Assembly (NCBI GenBank): GCA_963702035.1
Contig: OY969700.1
Coordinates: 682,001 to 746,000 of the forward strand
DNA length: 64,000 nucleotides
Direction of reading: 5' to 3'
Source: VRUE01 sp963702035
GTDB lineage: Bacteria; Actinomycetota; Thermoleophilia; Solirubrobacterales; 70-9
The notes under the pieces were generated by a model that was given only the letters and a program-made list of their open reading frames with translations, was not told the origin of the DNA and did no database searches. Of this stretch, positions 43,336-52,677 are shown piece by piece. Every line of letters starts with the position of its first letter. Position 1 is the first letter of the stretch. A program made the position numbers and the translations under genes.

Positions 43336-45348
43336 TCATGCGGGCACCTCTGGGGGTGCGGTCAGCAATACCTGGCAAGGCGCCTTCTTCAGCACGTACT
43401 CCGTGGCCGCCCCGATCTCGGCGGGCCTGGCCGCGCCGATCCCGCCCAGCGTCGCCCCGCCGCGAATCTTGCTCGGCGGCTCGGCCCCGACCACGATCGC
43501 TTCGACGTTTCCACGCCGCGCCGCCTCGACGATCCCGGCGCCGACCTTTCGCGCCCTCGTCACCGAAGCGCTCACCCTCACGTCCTCGTACTCTTCGGCG
43601 ATTTCGCGGGCTCGGTCGATCGCCTGCAGGGCCTCGTTCTCCAGCTCCGCCGGCAGCTCTGCGTCCAGGGGCAGGGTCAGCGGCACCTCGAGCACGTAGA
43701 CGATCGCGAGGTGGGTCTCCTCGATTGCGGCGTCGCCCTCCTGCTCCGCCGCGGCGAGGCGTCCGGCGGTGGCGACGATGTCGTCGTCGAGCTCGGTCCC
43801 GAACACCGGCACGAGAATGTTGCCGTATTCGACCTCGGGCGCCTGCTTCGTCAGTGCCCTCTCGGTGACCGAGACGCGCCGGGTCAGCGAAGTCCCCTCG
43901 AAGACCTTGCGGTAGACGACGTAGAAGAGCAGGCCGAACAGCATCCAGCCGCCACCGACCCAGCGCGCCCGGTCGTGGAAGGCCAGCACGCTGAGGAAGG
44001 CGAGGAAGCTGAGCAGAGCAGCCAGCATGGTCGGCAGGGGAAGCTGCGCGCCGCGCCAGGAGACGTTCCAGGGCACCCGGAAGGGACGCGTCCGGTCGGG
44101 TTCGGAGATCCGCAGCCGCAGGATCGAGAGGTGGGCGATCGTGATCGCCAGCATCGCCCCGAAGGCGTAGAGCCCTGCCAGCAGCTTGACGTCGGTCGGT
44201 GCGACCAGGCCGATCGCGATCAGGCCGGAGAGCCCGATCGCCACGTGCGGCGTCGCGTAGCGACTGTTGAGCTTGCCCAGCCAGCTGGGGATCTGGCGGT
44301 TGATCGCCAGCGTGTAGATGTGGCGGGAGACGCCCAACATCGCGGTCGTCACCGCCCAGAACAGGACCGGCGCGGCGACCAGGGCCACCGCCCAGCGCAT
44401 CGTGTGCGCGAGCCAGACCGGGTGGTAGGCGGAGACCACCCCCAGGACCGGCGCCTCGACGAATTCGTGGCCGAGCGCGGTTTCCGGGCCCTGCGGACCG
44501 GCGACGACCGGCACCGCCATCAGCGCGATCGCCGCCATCCCGGCGTAGACGAGCGGCACCGCGACCGCCCCCACCGAGACGATCCGCTTCAGGTCGCGCG
44601 GCCTGACGTCGATGTCGGGCGCCAGGTCGGAAGCGGCCTCGATCCCGGCGTAGGCGAGCATCGCGACCACCGACGCGTAGACGATGTCCTTGAGATTCGG
44701 GCTGGTGAAGAGGTGAATCTGGTCGGTGAGGCGCTCGGGGTGCAGGACCGCGAGGGCGCCGACGCCGATCACCGCGAGCTGCAGGGCGATGTCGGCGAGC
44801 GCCAGCACGCTGAGCGCGCGCGCTCGGCCGCGGCCGGTGATGTTGAGGATGTTGAGCGTGCAGGCGGCGACGATCACCAGCCCGGCGACGCCGATCTCCC
44901 AGCCCGGCTCGGAGAGGTCATGGGAGATCGGCTCCAGGTAGTGCGGGACCGAGATCGCCGCCAGCGAGGCGACGATCAGGTAGTCGATCAGGATCGCCCA
45001 GCCGGCGATGAAGGCGATCAGCTCGTTGAAGGCGTGGCGGGCGAAGCTGGAGGAGCCGCCGCGCTCGCGGATCATCGCGCCCCCCTCGACGTAGCTGAGC
45101 GTGGTCAGCACGAACAGCAGTCCGGCGGCGAGGAAGATCAGCGGGGTCAGGCCGAGGCCGCGGTCGGCTACCACCCCGAGCGAGAAGTAGATCGAGAAGC
45201 CGACCACCGAGTAGACGGCGGCGAAGAGGCCGGGGACGCCGAGGCCGCGGTTCAGGAGGGGTTCGAGGCGGGGGCGTTGTTCGGGCTGTTCTTCAGGGCC
45301 CTCGGCCGCGGGTCCTGTCGGGGGGGAAGGGGGGGTTAGCGGACTCAC
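43336..45348 (-). CDS. APC-superfamily permease fused to a USP-like domain
   Basis: A 670-residue protein. Twelve TM helices (about 40-475) of the APC fold start with a GxG-like unwound motif (AAVYSVVGFSIYFSLGV). The C-terminal 170 residues (YGNILVPVFGTELDDDIVAT...) form a universal-stress-protein-like nucleotide-binding domain ending CQVLLTAPP. This layout is that of KimA-type K+ symporters and some amino-acid transporters. I chose the GTG at 45348, whose GTGA overlaps the upstream stop, instead of an ATG 30 bases earlier. RCK genes follow, favouring ion transport. Confidence 0.8.
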   Translation of the reverse strand: MSPLTPPSPPTGPAAEGPEEQPEQRPRLEPLLNRGLGVPGLFAAVYSVVGFSIYFSLGVVADRGLGLTPLIFLAAGLLFVLTTLSYVEGGAMIRERGGSSSFARHAFNELIAFIAGWAILIDYLIVASLAAISVPHYLEPISHDLSEPGWEIGVAGLVIVAACTLNILNITGRGRARALSVLALADIALQLAVIGVGALAVLHPERLTDQIHLFTSPNLKDIVYASVVAMLAYAGIEAASDLAPDIDVRPRDLKRIVSVGAVAVPLVYAGMAAIALMAVPVVAGPQGPETALGHEFVEAPVLGVVSAYHPVWLAHTMRWAVALVAAPVLFWAVTTAMLGVSRHIYTLAINRQIPSWLGKLNSRYATPHVAIGLSGLIAIGLVAPTDVKLLAGLYAFGAMLAITIAHLSILRLRISEPDRTRPFRVPWNVSWRGAQLPLPTMLAALLSFLAFLSVLAFHDRARWVGGGWMLFGLLFYVVYRKVFEGTSLTRRVSVTERALTKQAPEVEYGNILVPVFGTELDDDIVATAGRLAAAEQEGDAAIEETHLAIVYVLEVPLTLPLDAELPAELENEALQAIDRAREIAEEYEDVRVSASVTRARKVGAGIVEAARRGNVEAIVVGAEPPSKIRGGATLGGIGAARPAEIGAATEYVLKKAPCQVLLTAPPEVPA

Positions 45349-45551
45349 CCGTCCGAACCCCCCCTTCCCCCCCGCCACCCGCGGAAGATGCCCGTTAACC
45401 AGAGGCGCGCTACGCCTACGGCCAGGAAAGCCAAGCCTAGGAAGGTTCCGAGGGACAGGGGGCCGCCGCCGTGGGTGAGGGTGCTTACGAGGATCAGTAG
45501 GCCGAGGGCCAGGAAGGCCAGGGATAGGAGCTGGACGGAGCGGGCGTACAC
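45345..45551 (-). CDS. Small two-TM membrane protein
   Basis: A 68-residue protein with two hydrophobic helices (about 6-24 and 35-55) and a basic Gly/Arg-rich C-terminus (RGWRGGRGG). It sits between the two APC-USP permeases, 12 bases after one and coupled to the other by a GTGA overlap; an accessory subunit is possible. No family recognised. Confidence 0.6.
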   Translation of the reverse strand: MYARSVQLLSLAFLALGLLILVSTLTHGGGPLSLGTFLGLAFLAVGVARLWLTGIFRGWRGGRGGSDG

Positions 45552-45563
45552 CGGGCGATTCTC

Positions 45564-47459
45564 TCAGGCTGGGACGGGCACCGGCTCTGGCTGCTGGCTG
45601 CCGCGGTCGGAGACGACGATTACCCGGCAGGGCCGCTCGCTGAGCACGGTCTGCAGGGTCTTGTCGTAGAGCGGCGCGCCGTTGCGGTAGCGCAGGCCGA
45701 CGACGATCGCGGCGGCGCTGATCAGGTTCGCCTCGTCAGAGATCGAGTAGCCCGCCTGCGCCGGGCGGACCCGCGCGACGTGACCGGTGACGCGCTGCCC
45801 GCCGATCAGCTTCGCCTGCTCGATCTTGCTCTGCGCCTCGGCCTCCTGGTCGCGCAGGTCGGCGTCGAGCGGCAGGTCGGTCGGCACCGTCAGCATCGAG
45901 TGGATGTGAACGCCGCGACGCCGCTTGGAGGCGAGCTTGATCGCCGTCGCGACCATCTCCTCGGAGAACGGCTCGCCGTCCTCGAAGCCGACAAGGATGC
46001 TGCGGTACTCGATCTCCTCGACGCCGAGCGGCTCCGGCGTGACCACTTTGACGGTCTCGGTCAGCGGCAGTTTCTGGTTGCGGCGGTAGACGACGTAGAC
46101 GACGATCCCGATCGCCATCCAGCCGGCCCCGACGGCGAGCGTGCGCGGGTTCAGCGCCATCACCACGATCCAGGCGGCGAAGGTGCCGAGGCCACCCAAC
46201 ACCGCGGTCAGCGGCACCTCGAAGCCGAAGGCCTGGAAGTTGAGCCGCGGTTTCCAGGGCCGCTCCTCACCGGCGTGCCTGCGGCGCAGCTGGATCACCG
46301 AGACGTGGGCGATCGTGAACGAGAGCATCGCCCCGAACGAGTAGAGCGTGGCGAGGAATTCGGCCTGGCCGGGGATCAGCGTGATCATCGCCAGGCCGGA
46401 GAAGACGAGGATCGCGATGTAGGGCGTCCGGTAGCGAGGATGCACGGCCCGCAGCGCCTCGGGAAGCTGGCGGTGCTGGCCCATCGAGTAGGTGAGGCGG
46501 GAGACCCCGATCAGGCCGGCGTTGGTCGCGATCAGCAGGATCACCGCGGCGAGGATGCCGACGTAGAAGCGCAGCGCTTCGGTCAGGCCTCCGCCGAGGC
46601 CGAGGTTCTCGACGATGCCGAGGATCGGGTCGTTGGCGAACTCGCTGCCCAGGGCCGTCGTGTAATGGCCGGCGGCGTTCTGCACGACCGGCATCGCCGA
46701 CAGGGCGACGATCGGGATCAGCAGGTAGAGGCCGAGCACGGCGGCGACCGTGAAGCCGACGCTGCGCGGGATCGTCCGCGCCGCGTCCTTGGCCTCCTCG
46801 GCCATGTTGGAGATCGTCTCGATACCGGTGTAGGCGATCATCGCGACCGCGACGCCGAGGGCGAAGTCGCTCCAGGAGGGGGCGACGCCGAGGTGGACGT
46901 TGTCGACCAGGATCTGCGGGCTCAGCACCAGCACGACGCCGATCCCGACCAGCACGACCTGGGTGCCGAGGTCGGCGATCGCGAGGACCAGGTTGAGTTT
47001 TGCCGACTCCTGCGAGCCGCGGATGTTGAGCAGCGCCAGCCCCCCGATCAGCACGGCGCCGCCGATGATGTCGCCCGGGGCATGGCCGAGCGGCTCCCAG
47101 AAGACCGCCAGGTAGTGGGGCACGAAGTAGGCCGAGATCGCGACCGTGATCGTGTAGTTGAGCATCTGCCCCCATGCGGCGACGAAGCTGACCAGCTCGT
47201 TGAAGGCGTGGCGGGCAAAGCTGGACGAGCCCCCAGCCTCCGGGTACATCACCGTCGCCTCGGCGTAGGTCGCGGCGGTCGCGGCGAAGATCAGGCCGGA
47301 GATGACGAAGGCGACCGGGGTGAGGCCGAGGGCGAAGGCGGCGGTGACGCCGAGTGCGTAGTAGATCGAGGAGCCGACGTTGCCGTAGGCGGCCGAGAAC
47401 AGCGCGCCGACGCCGTGCACACGGCTCAGCGATTCGTCTCTGGGGATTCGCTGCGCCAT
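45564..47459 (-). CDS. APC-superfamily permease fused to a USP-like domain (paralogue)
   Basis: A 631-residue paralogue of the downstream permease: TM motif SAAYGNVGSSIYYALGVTAA, shared SSSFARHAFNELVSF, twelve TMs to about residue 465, and a C-terminal USP-like domain (YRSILVGFEDGEPFSEEMVA...CRVIVVSDRG). The GSS version of the first TM motif is closer to amino-acid/K+ APC carriers with full substrate coordination. It follows the hydroxy-acid oxidase gene by 24 bases. Confidence 0.82.
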   Translation of the reverse strand: MAQRIPRDESLSRVHGVGALFSAAYGNVGSSIYYALGVTAAFALGLTPVAFVISGLIFAATAATYAEATVMYPEAGGSSSFARHAFNELVSFVAAWGQMLNYTITVAISAYFVPHYLAVFWEPLGHAPGDIIGGAVLIGGLALLNIRGSQESAKLNLVLAIADLGTQVVLVGIGVVLVLSPQILVDNVHLGVAPSWSDFALGVAVAMIAYTGIETISNMAEEAKDAARTIPRSVGFTVAAVLGLYLLIPIVALSAMPVVQNAAGHYTTALGSEFANDPILGIVENLGLGGGLTEALRFYVGILAAVILLIATNAGLIGVSRLTYSMGQHRQLPEALRAVHPRYRTPYIAILVFSGLAMITLIPGQAEFLATLYSFGAMLSFTIAHVSVIQLRRRHAGEERPWKPRLNFQAFGFEVPLTAVLGGLGTFAAWIVVMALNPRTLAVGAGWMAIGIVVYVVYRRNQKLPLTETVKVVTPEPLGVEEIEYRSILVGFEDGEPFSEEMVATAIKLASKRRRGVHIHSMLTVPTDLPLDADLRDQEAEAQSKIEQAKLIGGQRVTGHVARVRPAQAGYSISDEANLISAAAIVVGLRYRNGAPLYDKTLQTVLSERPCRVIVVSDRGSQQPEPVPVPA

Positions 47460-47483
47460 CGATCAGGTGGAGGGGCCGGTCAC

Positions 47484-48575
47484 TCAGTCCGAATATACGG
47501 ACGCGGCCGGTGCTCTCTGCACGTGGGCGCGGTTCAGGTCCGCGGGCGAGGTGCAACCGCAGAGGGCAAGCGTCAGCTCCAGCTCCTCACGCAGCAGCTC
47601 GAGCACGCGGCGAGCACCGGCCTCGCCGCCCACCGCAAGCCCCCAGAGCGCCGGGCGGCCGATCAGGACGGCGTCGGCACCGAGCGCGAGGGCGATCGCG
47701 ACGTCGACGCCGCGCCGGATGCCGCCGTCGACCAGCACGGGGCAGCGACCGTCGACCGCCTCGACCGCCTCGGGCAGCGCGTCGGCGGTGGCAAGACAGC
47801 GGTCGAGCTGGCGCCCGCCGTGGTTGGAGACGACGAGGCCGGCAGCGCCGTGTTCGATCGCCAGAGCCGCGTCCTCAGCGGTGAGCACGCCCTTGACCAG
47901 GACCGGCACGCGGCAATCCGACGCCAGGTCCTCGAAGTCGGACCAGCTCAGCGCCGGCTCCATCAGAGCGAACGTCTCCTCGATCGTCACGGCGCGATCC
48001 GAGCCGAGCGCCGCTTCGACGCTCGGCACACCGAGCTCCTCCGGGATCGCGAACCCGGTCCGCCGGTCGCGCTCGCGATTGCCGCCACGCGGCGCATCGA
48101 CGGTCACCACGATCGCCTCGTAGCCACAATCGACTGCCTCCTCGATCAGCGCCCGAGTAACCCCCTTGTCCTTGAAGCAGTAGAGCTGGAACCAGCGCCT
48201 GCCGCCGGGCGCGGCTTCGGCAACAGGTCGCGGCCGCCGCGTAGCCAGCGTGGAGAGGCACATAACCGTCCCCTCCGCGGCGGTAGCCCGAGCCATCGCC
48301 TCCTCCCCATCCGGATCGACCAGCCCCTGGTAGGCGACGGGCGCCACCAGCACCGGCATCGAAACGTCCCTGCCCAGCAACTCCACCCCGGTCGACCACT
48401 CACCCAGCCCGGCAAGCGCCCGAGGCCGCAACCGCCAGCCCGACCAAGCGGCAACGTTCTCCCGCAGCGTCAGCTCATCCCCGGCCCCACCAAAGAAATA
48501 TCCCGCTACTCCGTCATCGAGCTTCTCTTCAGCAGCTCGCGCGAAGTCCGCGATGTTGATCAAGTCCTCAACCAC
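47484..48575 (-). CDS. lldD: FMN-dependent alpha-hydroxy-acid oxidase/dehydrogenase
   Basis: A 363-residue member of the lactate/glycolate oxidase family. FMN and active-site features: VAPVAYQGL, WFQLYCFKD, VTVDAPRGGNRERDRR, and the catalytic His/Arg in VVSNHGGRQLD, then DGGIRRGVDV. Oxidises lactate, glycolate or another 2-hydroxy acid; which one cannot be read here, so the symbol is tentative. First gene of the APC-USP/RCK operon; GTG start. Confidence 0.85.
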   Translation of the reverse strand: MVEDLINIADFARAAEEKLDDGVAGYFFGGAGDELTLRENVAAWSGWRLRPRALAGLGEWSTGVELLGRDVSMPVLVAPVAYQGLVDPDGEEAMARATAAEGTVMCLSTLATRRPRPVAEAAPGGRRWFQLYCFKDKGVTRALIEEAVDCGYEAIVVTVDAPRGGNRERDRRTGFAIPEELGVPSVEAALGSDRAVTIEETFALMEPALSWSDFEDLASDCRVPVLVKGVLTAEDAALAIEHGAAGLVVSNHGGRQLDRCLATADALPEAVEAVDGRCPVLVDGGIRRGVDVAIALALGADAVLIGRPALWGLAVGGEAGARRVLELLREELELTLALCGCTSPADLNRAHVQRAPAASVYSD

Positions 48576-48604
48576 GTCGGCGCATTATCCGCGCCCGTTC
48601 GGGC

Positions 48605-48706
48605 GGGGCGAGGTGCCCCTCCCACGAAGGCTGCGGGAACCACGTCCCGCACCTCCACCGGCGCCTCAGCTGCGCGACGGCCTTCGGGGGAGGGGCACCT
48701 CGCCCC
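48605..48706. terminator. Long two-step palindrome downstream of hppA
   Basis: Perfect 19-bp outer arms (48605-48623 and 48688-48706), a 7-bp second step (48625-48631 with 48680-48686) and an inner hairpin TGCGGGA/TCCCGCA (48632-48651). It fills the gap between the hppA stop and the start of the oxidase gene, both read leftwards. Likely terminator or 3' mRNA barrier; no U-tract. Confidence 0.65.
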
Positions 48707-48721
48707 TCCCCTCGCTAACGC

Positions 48722-50809
48722 CTAAAAGTGAACTATCGGGATGATCAGGATGGCGACGATGTTTGCGACCTTGATCATCGGGTTGATCGCCGGGCCGGCC
48801 GTGTCCTTGTAGGGATCGCCGACCGTGTCGCCGGTCACCGAGGCTTCGTGGGCCGGCGAGCCTTTGCCGCCGTGGGCGCCGTCCTCGATCAGCTTCTTGG
48901 CGTTGTCCCAGGCGCCGCCGCCGGCGGTCATCGAGATCGCCGCGAAGAGGCCGACGACGATGACGCCGATCAGCAGCCCACCGAGGGCGTTGACGCTGAG
49001 CAGGCCGACGACGACGGGGACGAGGATCGGGATCAGCGCGGGCAGGATCATCTCTTTCTGCGCCGCCAGGGTGACGATGCTGACCGTTTTCGCGTAGTCC
49101 GGTTTTTCAGTGCCCTCCATGATCCCGGGGTGTTCGCGGAACTGCTCGCGGACCTGTTCGACCACCTGGCCCCCGGCGCGGCCGACCGCCTCGATCGCGA
49201 ACGCCGCGAACAGGTAGACCATCATGCCGCCGATGATCAGCCCGATCAGGACGTCGGGGCTGCTCAGGTTGAAGAGGCCGTTGAGATCGAACCCGGGCGG
49301 CGCCTCGCCGGCGAGTTCGCTCTTGAAGGCCGCGAACAGGACCAGGGCGGCGAGCGCGGCCGAGCCGATCGCGTAACCCTTGGTGACCGCCTTGGTCGTG
49401 TTGCCGACCGCGTCGAGCGGATCGGTGACGTTGCGGACGTCCTCCGGCAGGTTGGCCATCTCGGCGATGCCGCCGGCGTTGTCGGTGATCGGCCCAAAGG
49501 CGTCGAGGGCGACGATCAGGCCGCAGAGCGAGAGCTGTGCCATCACGGCGATACCGATGCCGTAGATGCCGGCGAGCTCATTGGCGGCGAGGATCGCCAG
49601 CGCCAGGACCAGCGCCGGAGCCGCCGTCGACTGGAAGCCCTGCGCCAGCCCCTGGATGATGTTGGTCGCGTGACCGGTCTCCGAGGCCTTGGCGATCGAC
49701 TTCACCGGCCGGAAACGGGTCGAGGTATAAAATTCGGTGATGACAAAAAGTAGCGCCGTGACGGCGACGCCGATCACTGCACAGAGCCAGAGGTCGGTGA
49801 CCGTGACCGTCTTGGCCGCGGTGCTGAGACCGTACTTCACCGGGTCGCTCATCAGCCAGTTGGTGACGGGGTAGAAGGCCGCGATCGAGAGGATCCCGGA
49901 GATGATCAGGCCCTGGTACAGGGCTCCCTCGACCCGGTCCGATTTGGTCCGCACCGAGAGCGCCCCGACGATCGAGGCGATGATCGCGACGGCGCCGATG
50001 ACGAGCGGGAAGATCGCCACCTCGCGGGCGAAGTCGCCGCCCGAGCCGGTGAAGGTGAGGACGCCGAGCAGCATCACGGCGACCGAGGTGACCGCGTAGG
50101 TCTCGAACAGATCGGCGGCCATGCCGGCGCAGTCGCCGACGTTGTCGCCGACGTTGTCGGCGATCACGGCCGGGTTGCGCGGGTCGTCCTCGGGGATTCC
50201 CGCCTCGACCTTGCCGACCAGGTCGGCGCCGACGTCGGCCGCCTTGGTGAAGATGCCGCCGCCGAGCCGGGCGAAGACGGAGATCAGCGAGCCACCGAAG
50301 CCGAGGCCGACGAGCGCGTCGACGGCCTCCTTGTCGCTCGAGCCGGTGAGGACGAGCAGGCCGAAGTAGCCGGCGACGCCGAAGAGGGCAAGGCCGACGA
50401 CGAGCAGACCGGTGACCGAGCCGCCTTTGAAGGCGACGTCGAGGGCCGGCGGCACGCCGCCACGGGCCGCCTCGGCGACACGCGAGTTGGCCCGCACCGA
50501 GAGGTTCATCCCGATGAAGCCGGTCGCACCCGAGAGCACGCCGCCGATCACGAAGCCGATCGCGGTCTTGTAGTCCTGCAGGAGCCAGAGCACGATCGCA
50601 ATCGGCACCGCGACGGCGGCGATGATCGTGTACTGGCGGTTGAGGTAGGCCTTGGCCCCCTCCTGCACCGCCCCTGAGATTTCCTGCATCCGCTCGTTGC
50701 CTGGCGACTTCTTCAGCAGGCGTTGCGTGACGATCAATCCGTAGAGCACTGCCGCCCCTGCGCAGACAAGCGCAACGACGACTCCGTATTCGGTCAAGAA
50801 GCTGGTCAA
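48722..50809 (-). CDS. hppA: Membrane-bound proton-pumping pyrophosphatase, K+-independent type
   Basis: A 695-residue polytopic pump (about 16 TMs) that couples PPi hydrolysis to H+ export. The substrate site is clear: DVGADLVGKVEAGIPEDDPR and IADNVGDNVGDCAGMAADLF. The K+-dependence segment reads GNTTKAVTKG: Lys at the position where K+-dependent enzymes have Ala, and Thr three residues on, the pattern of K+-independent H+-PPases. C-terminal GDTVGDPYKDTAGPA is standard. It is 21 bases downstream of the GCS2 ligase gene. Confidence 0.95.
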   Translation of the reverse strand: MTSFLTEYGVVVALVCAGAAVLYGLIVTQRLLKKSPGNERMQEISGAVQEGAKAYLNRQYTIIAAVAVPIAIVLWLLQDYKTAIGFVIGGVLSGATGFIGMNLSVRANSRVAEAARGGVPPALDVAFKGGSVTGLLVVGLALFGVAGYFGLLVLTGSSDKEAVDALVGLGFGGSLISVFARLGGGIFTKAADVGADLVGKVEAGIPEDDPRNPAVIADNVGDNVGDCAGMAADLFETYAVTSVAVMLLGVLTFTGSGGDFAREVAIFPLVIGAVAIIASIVGALSVRTKSDRVEGALYQGLIISGILSIAAFYPVTNWLMSDPVKYGLSTAAKTVTVTDLWLCAVIGVAVTALLFVITEFYTSTRFRPVKSIAKASETGHATNIIQGLAQGFQSTAAPALVLALAILAANELAGIYGIGIAVMAQLSLCGLIVALDAFGPITDNAGGIAEMANLPEDVRNVTDPLDAVGNTTKAVTKGYAIGSAALAALVLFAAFKSELAGEAPPGFDLNGLFNLSSPDVLIGLIIGGMMVYLFAAFAIEAVGRAGGQVVEQVREQFREHPGIMEGTEKPDYAKTVSIVTLAAQKEMILPALIPILVPVVVGLLSVNALGGLLIGVIVVGLFAAISMTAGGGAWDNAKKLIEDGAHGGKGSPAHEASVTGDTVGDPYKDTAGPAINPMIKVANIVAILIIPIVHF

Positions 50810-50830
50810 GTTCGGTTCCTCCGGCTGGGT

Positions 50831-51997
50831 TTAAGCGGCGCGGGAGTCTATAAGGGGGCGCGGATAGGTGCGGTGCGTCTCCCTTACGGCATCCCGATAG
50901 ACGTCCTCGATGGCGACTCCGGCGTCGAGCGCCTCGCGCGCGCGCTGGGCGCCGTTTTGCTCCGGCAGCCGCGGATCGATCCCCAGCGCCGAGCGCGCCG
51001 GCTCGCTCCATTCGAGCACCGCCTCCAGAGCCGCCCGCGCCTCGATCTCCTCGCCGCGGCGGAAGTCGATCAGCCTGCCGCTCATCCCGTGGCGGATCGC
51101 CCGCCAGAGGTTCTCCTCGATCTCGCGGTCGCGCAACGGCGCGCCGGCGCCGTCGTAGCCATGCTCGTCGTAGTCGAGCGCCGTCTGGGCGATGCAGGCG
51201 GCGACCAGGCCGGCCAGGGCGAACGACTCCTCGCCGCGCGTCTGCGCGTCGCAGATCCGCACCTCGACCGTGCCGAACTGGTGATGGGGGCGGACGCTCC
51301 ACCAGAGCTGGGTCGCCTCGACCGCGCTGCCGGTCCGCTGCAGCATGCCGACGAACTCGGCGTAGCCGGCCCAGTCGAGAAAGGGGCTCGGGACGCCGCA
51401 GCGGGGAAACGTGCGGGTGAAGATCTCGGTGCGCACCGTGTGCAGGCCGGTGTCGCGGCGATCGAGGAAGGGCGAGTTGGCCGAGGCCGCCAGCAGCAGC
51501 GGCAGCAGCTCGCGCATCCGGTCGCAGACGGCGATCGCGCGATCGGCGCCGCGCACGCCCATGTGGACGTGCATGCTCCAGGTGTTGTTGCGCTGGGCGA
51601 CCCAGCCCAGTTCGTGCCGCAGGCGGTTGTAGTGGGGAGTGTCGATGATCCGCTGGTCGAGGTAGTCCGCCCAGGGGTGCGTGCCCATCGCCCCCAGCGC
51701 CAGCCCCATCTCATCCGCCAGCGCGAAGAGCCGCCTCCGGCACTCGCGCTGCGCTGACATCGCCTCATCGAAGCTCTCCGCGCGCCCGGAGCGGATCTCG
51801 ATCTCCGAGGCGATCAGCTCGCCCGCCGCCGAGCCGGCCAGCACGTCGTCCTTCTGGCAGGCGGCATAGAGCTCGTCGAAGCGGTGCTCGAGCTCGAGCG
51901 TGGCCGGATCGAGGAGCGCGAACTCCTCCTCGAGGCCGATCGTGAAGTCGGTCGAGGACTCGAATATCTCCCGAGCCAGGTCGAGGTCCAGGGACAA
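50831..51997 (-). CDS. GCS2-family carboxylate-amine ligase (YbdK-like)
   Basis: A 388-residue glutamate-cysteine ligase 2-type enzyme: TIGLEEEFALLD, AGELIASEIEIRSG, TWSMHVHMGV and FGTVEVRICDAQT carry the ATP/Mg and glutamate contacts. The E. coli homologue has weak gamma-glutamylcysteine synthetase activity; here it may serve thiol biosynthesis. It starts eight bases after rex and follows a glutaredoxin-like gene, so a redox theme is plausible. Confidence 0.87.
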   Translation of the reverse strand: MSLDLDLAREIFESSTDFTIGLEEEFALLDPATLELEHRFDELYAACQKDDVLAGSAAGELIASEIEIRSGRAESFDEAMSAQRECRRRLFALADEMGLALGAMGTHPWADYLDQRIIDTPHYNRLRHELGWVAQRNNTWSMHVHMGVRGADRAIAVCDRMRELLPLLLAASANSPFLDRRDTGLHTVRTEIFTRTFPRCGVPSPFLDWAGYAEFVGMLQRTGSAVEATQLWWSVRPHHQFGTVEVRICDAQTRGEESFALAGLVAACIAQTALDYDEHGYDGAGAPLRDREIEENLWRAIRHGMSGRLIDFRRGEEIEARAALEAVLEWSEPARSALGIDPRLPEQNGAQRAREALDAGVAIEDVYRDAVRETHRTYPRPLIDSRAA

Positions 51998-52005
51998 GGG
52001 GGCTC

Positions 52006-52677
52006 TCAGGTCAGGTAGAAGTAGAGCGCGTAGAGAAGGTTGACAGCGGGGCTGGAGGTATGCACCGTCACCTCCGGCGGCACCTGCAGCAGCTGCTCGG
52101 AGTAGTTGAAGATGATCTTCACTCCGGCCTCGACCAGGCGGTCGGCGACCGCCTGCGCCGCGGCGGCGGGGACGGCGAGGACGCCGACGACGATCTCCTG
52201 ATCGGAGACGACCGCCTCCAGCTCGCCGAAATCGCGGATCCGCAAACTGCCGACCTCGGTGCCGACGACCTCGGGGTCGACGTCGAACATGGCGACGACC
52301 TCGAAGCCGTGGTCGGCGAAGATGTCGGAGCTGGCGATCGCCTGGCCGAGATTGCCGGCGCCGAAGAGGGCGATGTTGTGCTGGCCGGAGGTGCGCAGGA
52401 TCTTGCGGATCTCCCCGACCAGCGAGTTGACGTTGTAGCCGACGCCGCGCTTGCCGAACTTGCCGAAGCCCGAGAGGTCGCGGCGGATCTGGGTCGGGTT
52501 GATGTGGGTGTAGTCCGACAGTTCCTGCGAGGAGATCGTCTCGCGCCCCATCTTCCGCGCCTGGGTCAGCACCTGCAGGTAGCGGGAGAGGCGCGCGGCG
52601 ACGCCGAGCGAGAGCCGCTCACCGTCGCCAATCGGCCCACCGGACACCTCGACCTCCTCCACGGCCTGCTCAATCAT
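52006..52677 (-). CDS. rex: Redox-sensing transcriptional repressor Rex
   Basis: A 223-residue regulator that senses NADH/NAD+. Winged HTH at 25-80 (ISSQELSDYTHINPTQIRRD, LSGFGKFGKRGVGYNV) and Rossmann domain with ALFGAGNLGQAIA, then the C-terminal domain-swapped helix (LLYALYFYLT). It overlaps the glutaredoxin-like gene by eight bases. I did not find a Rex operator in the window. Confidence 0.95.
   Translation of the reverse strand: MIEQAVEEVEVSGGPIGDGERLSLGVAARLSRYLQVLTQARKMGRETISSQELSDYTHINPTQIRRDLSGFGKFGKRGVGYNVNSLVGEIRKILRTSGQHNIALFGAGNLGQAIASSDIFADHGFEVVAMFDVDPEVVGTEVGSLRIRDFGELEAVVSDQEIVVGVLAVPAAAAQAVADRLVEAGVKIIFNYSEQLLQVPPEVTVHTSSPAVNLLYALYFYLT

Noticed and set aside
42127..45339. 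A 1070-codon open frame on the plus strand
   Set aside because: It is fully antisense to two trkA genes and an APC permease, has Asp/Gly/Val/Arg-biased composition typical of high-GC antisense frames, and no family features.
45780..48725. A 981-codon open frame on the plus strand
   Set aside because: Antisense to the second APC permease and the FMN oxidase; composition artefact of GC-rich codons.
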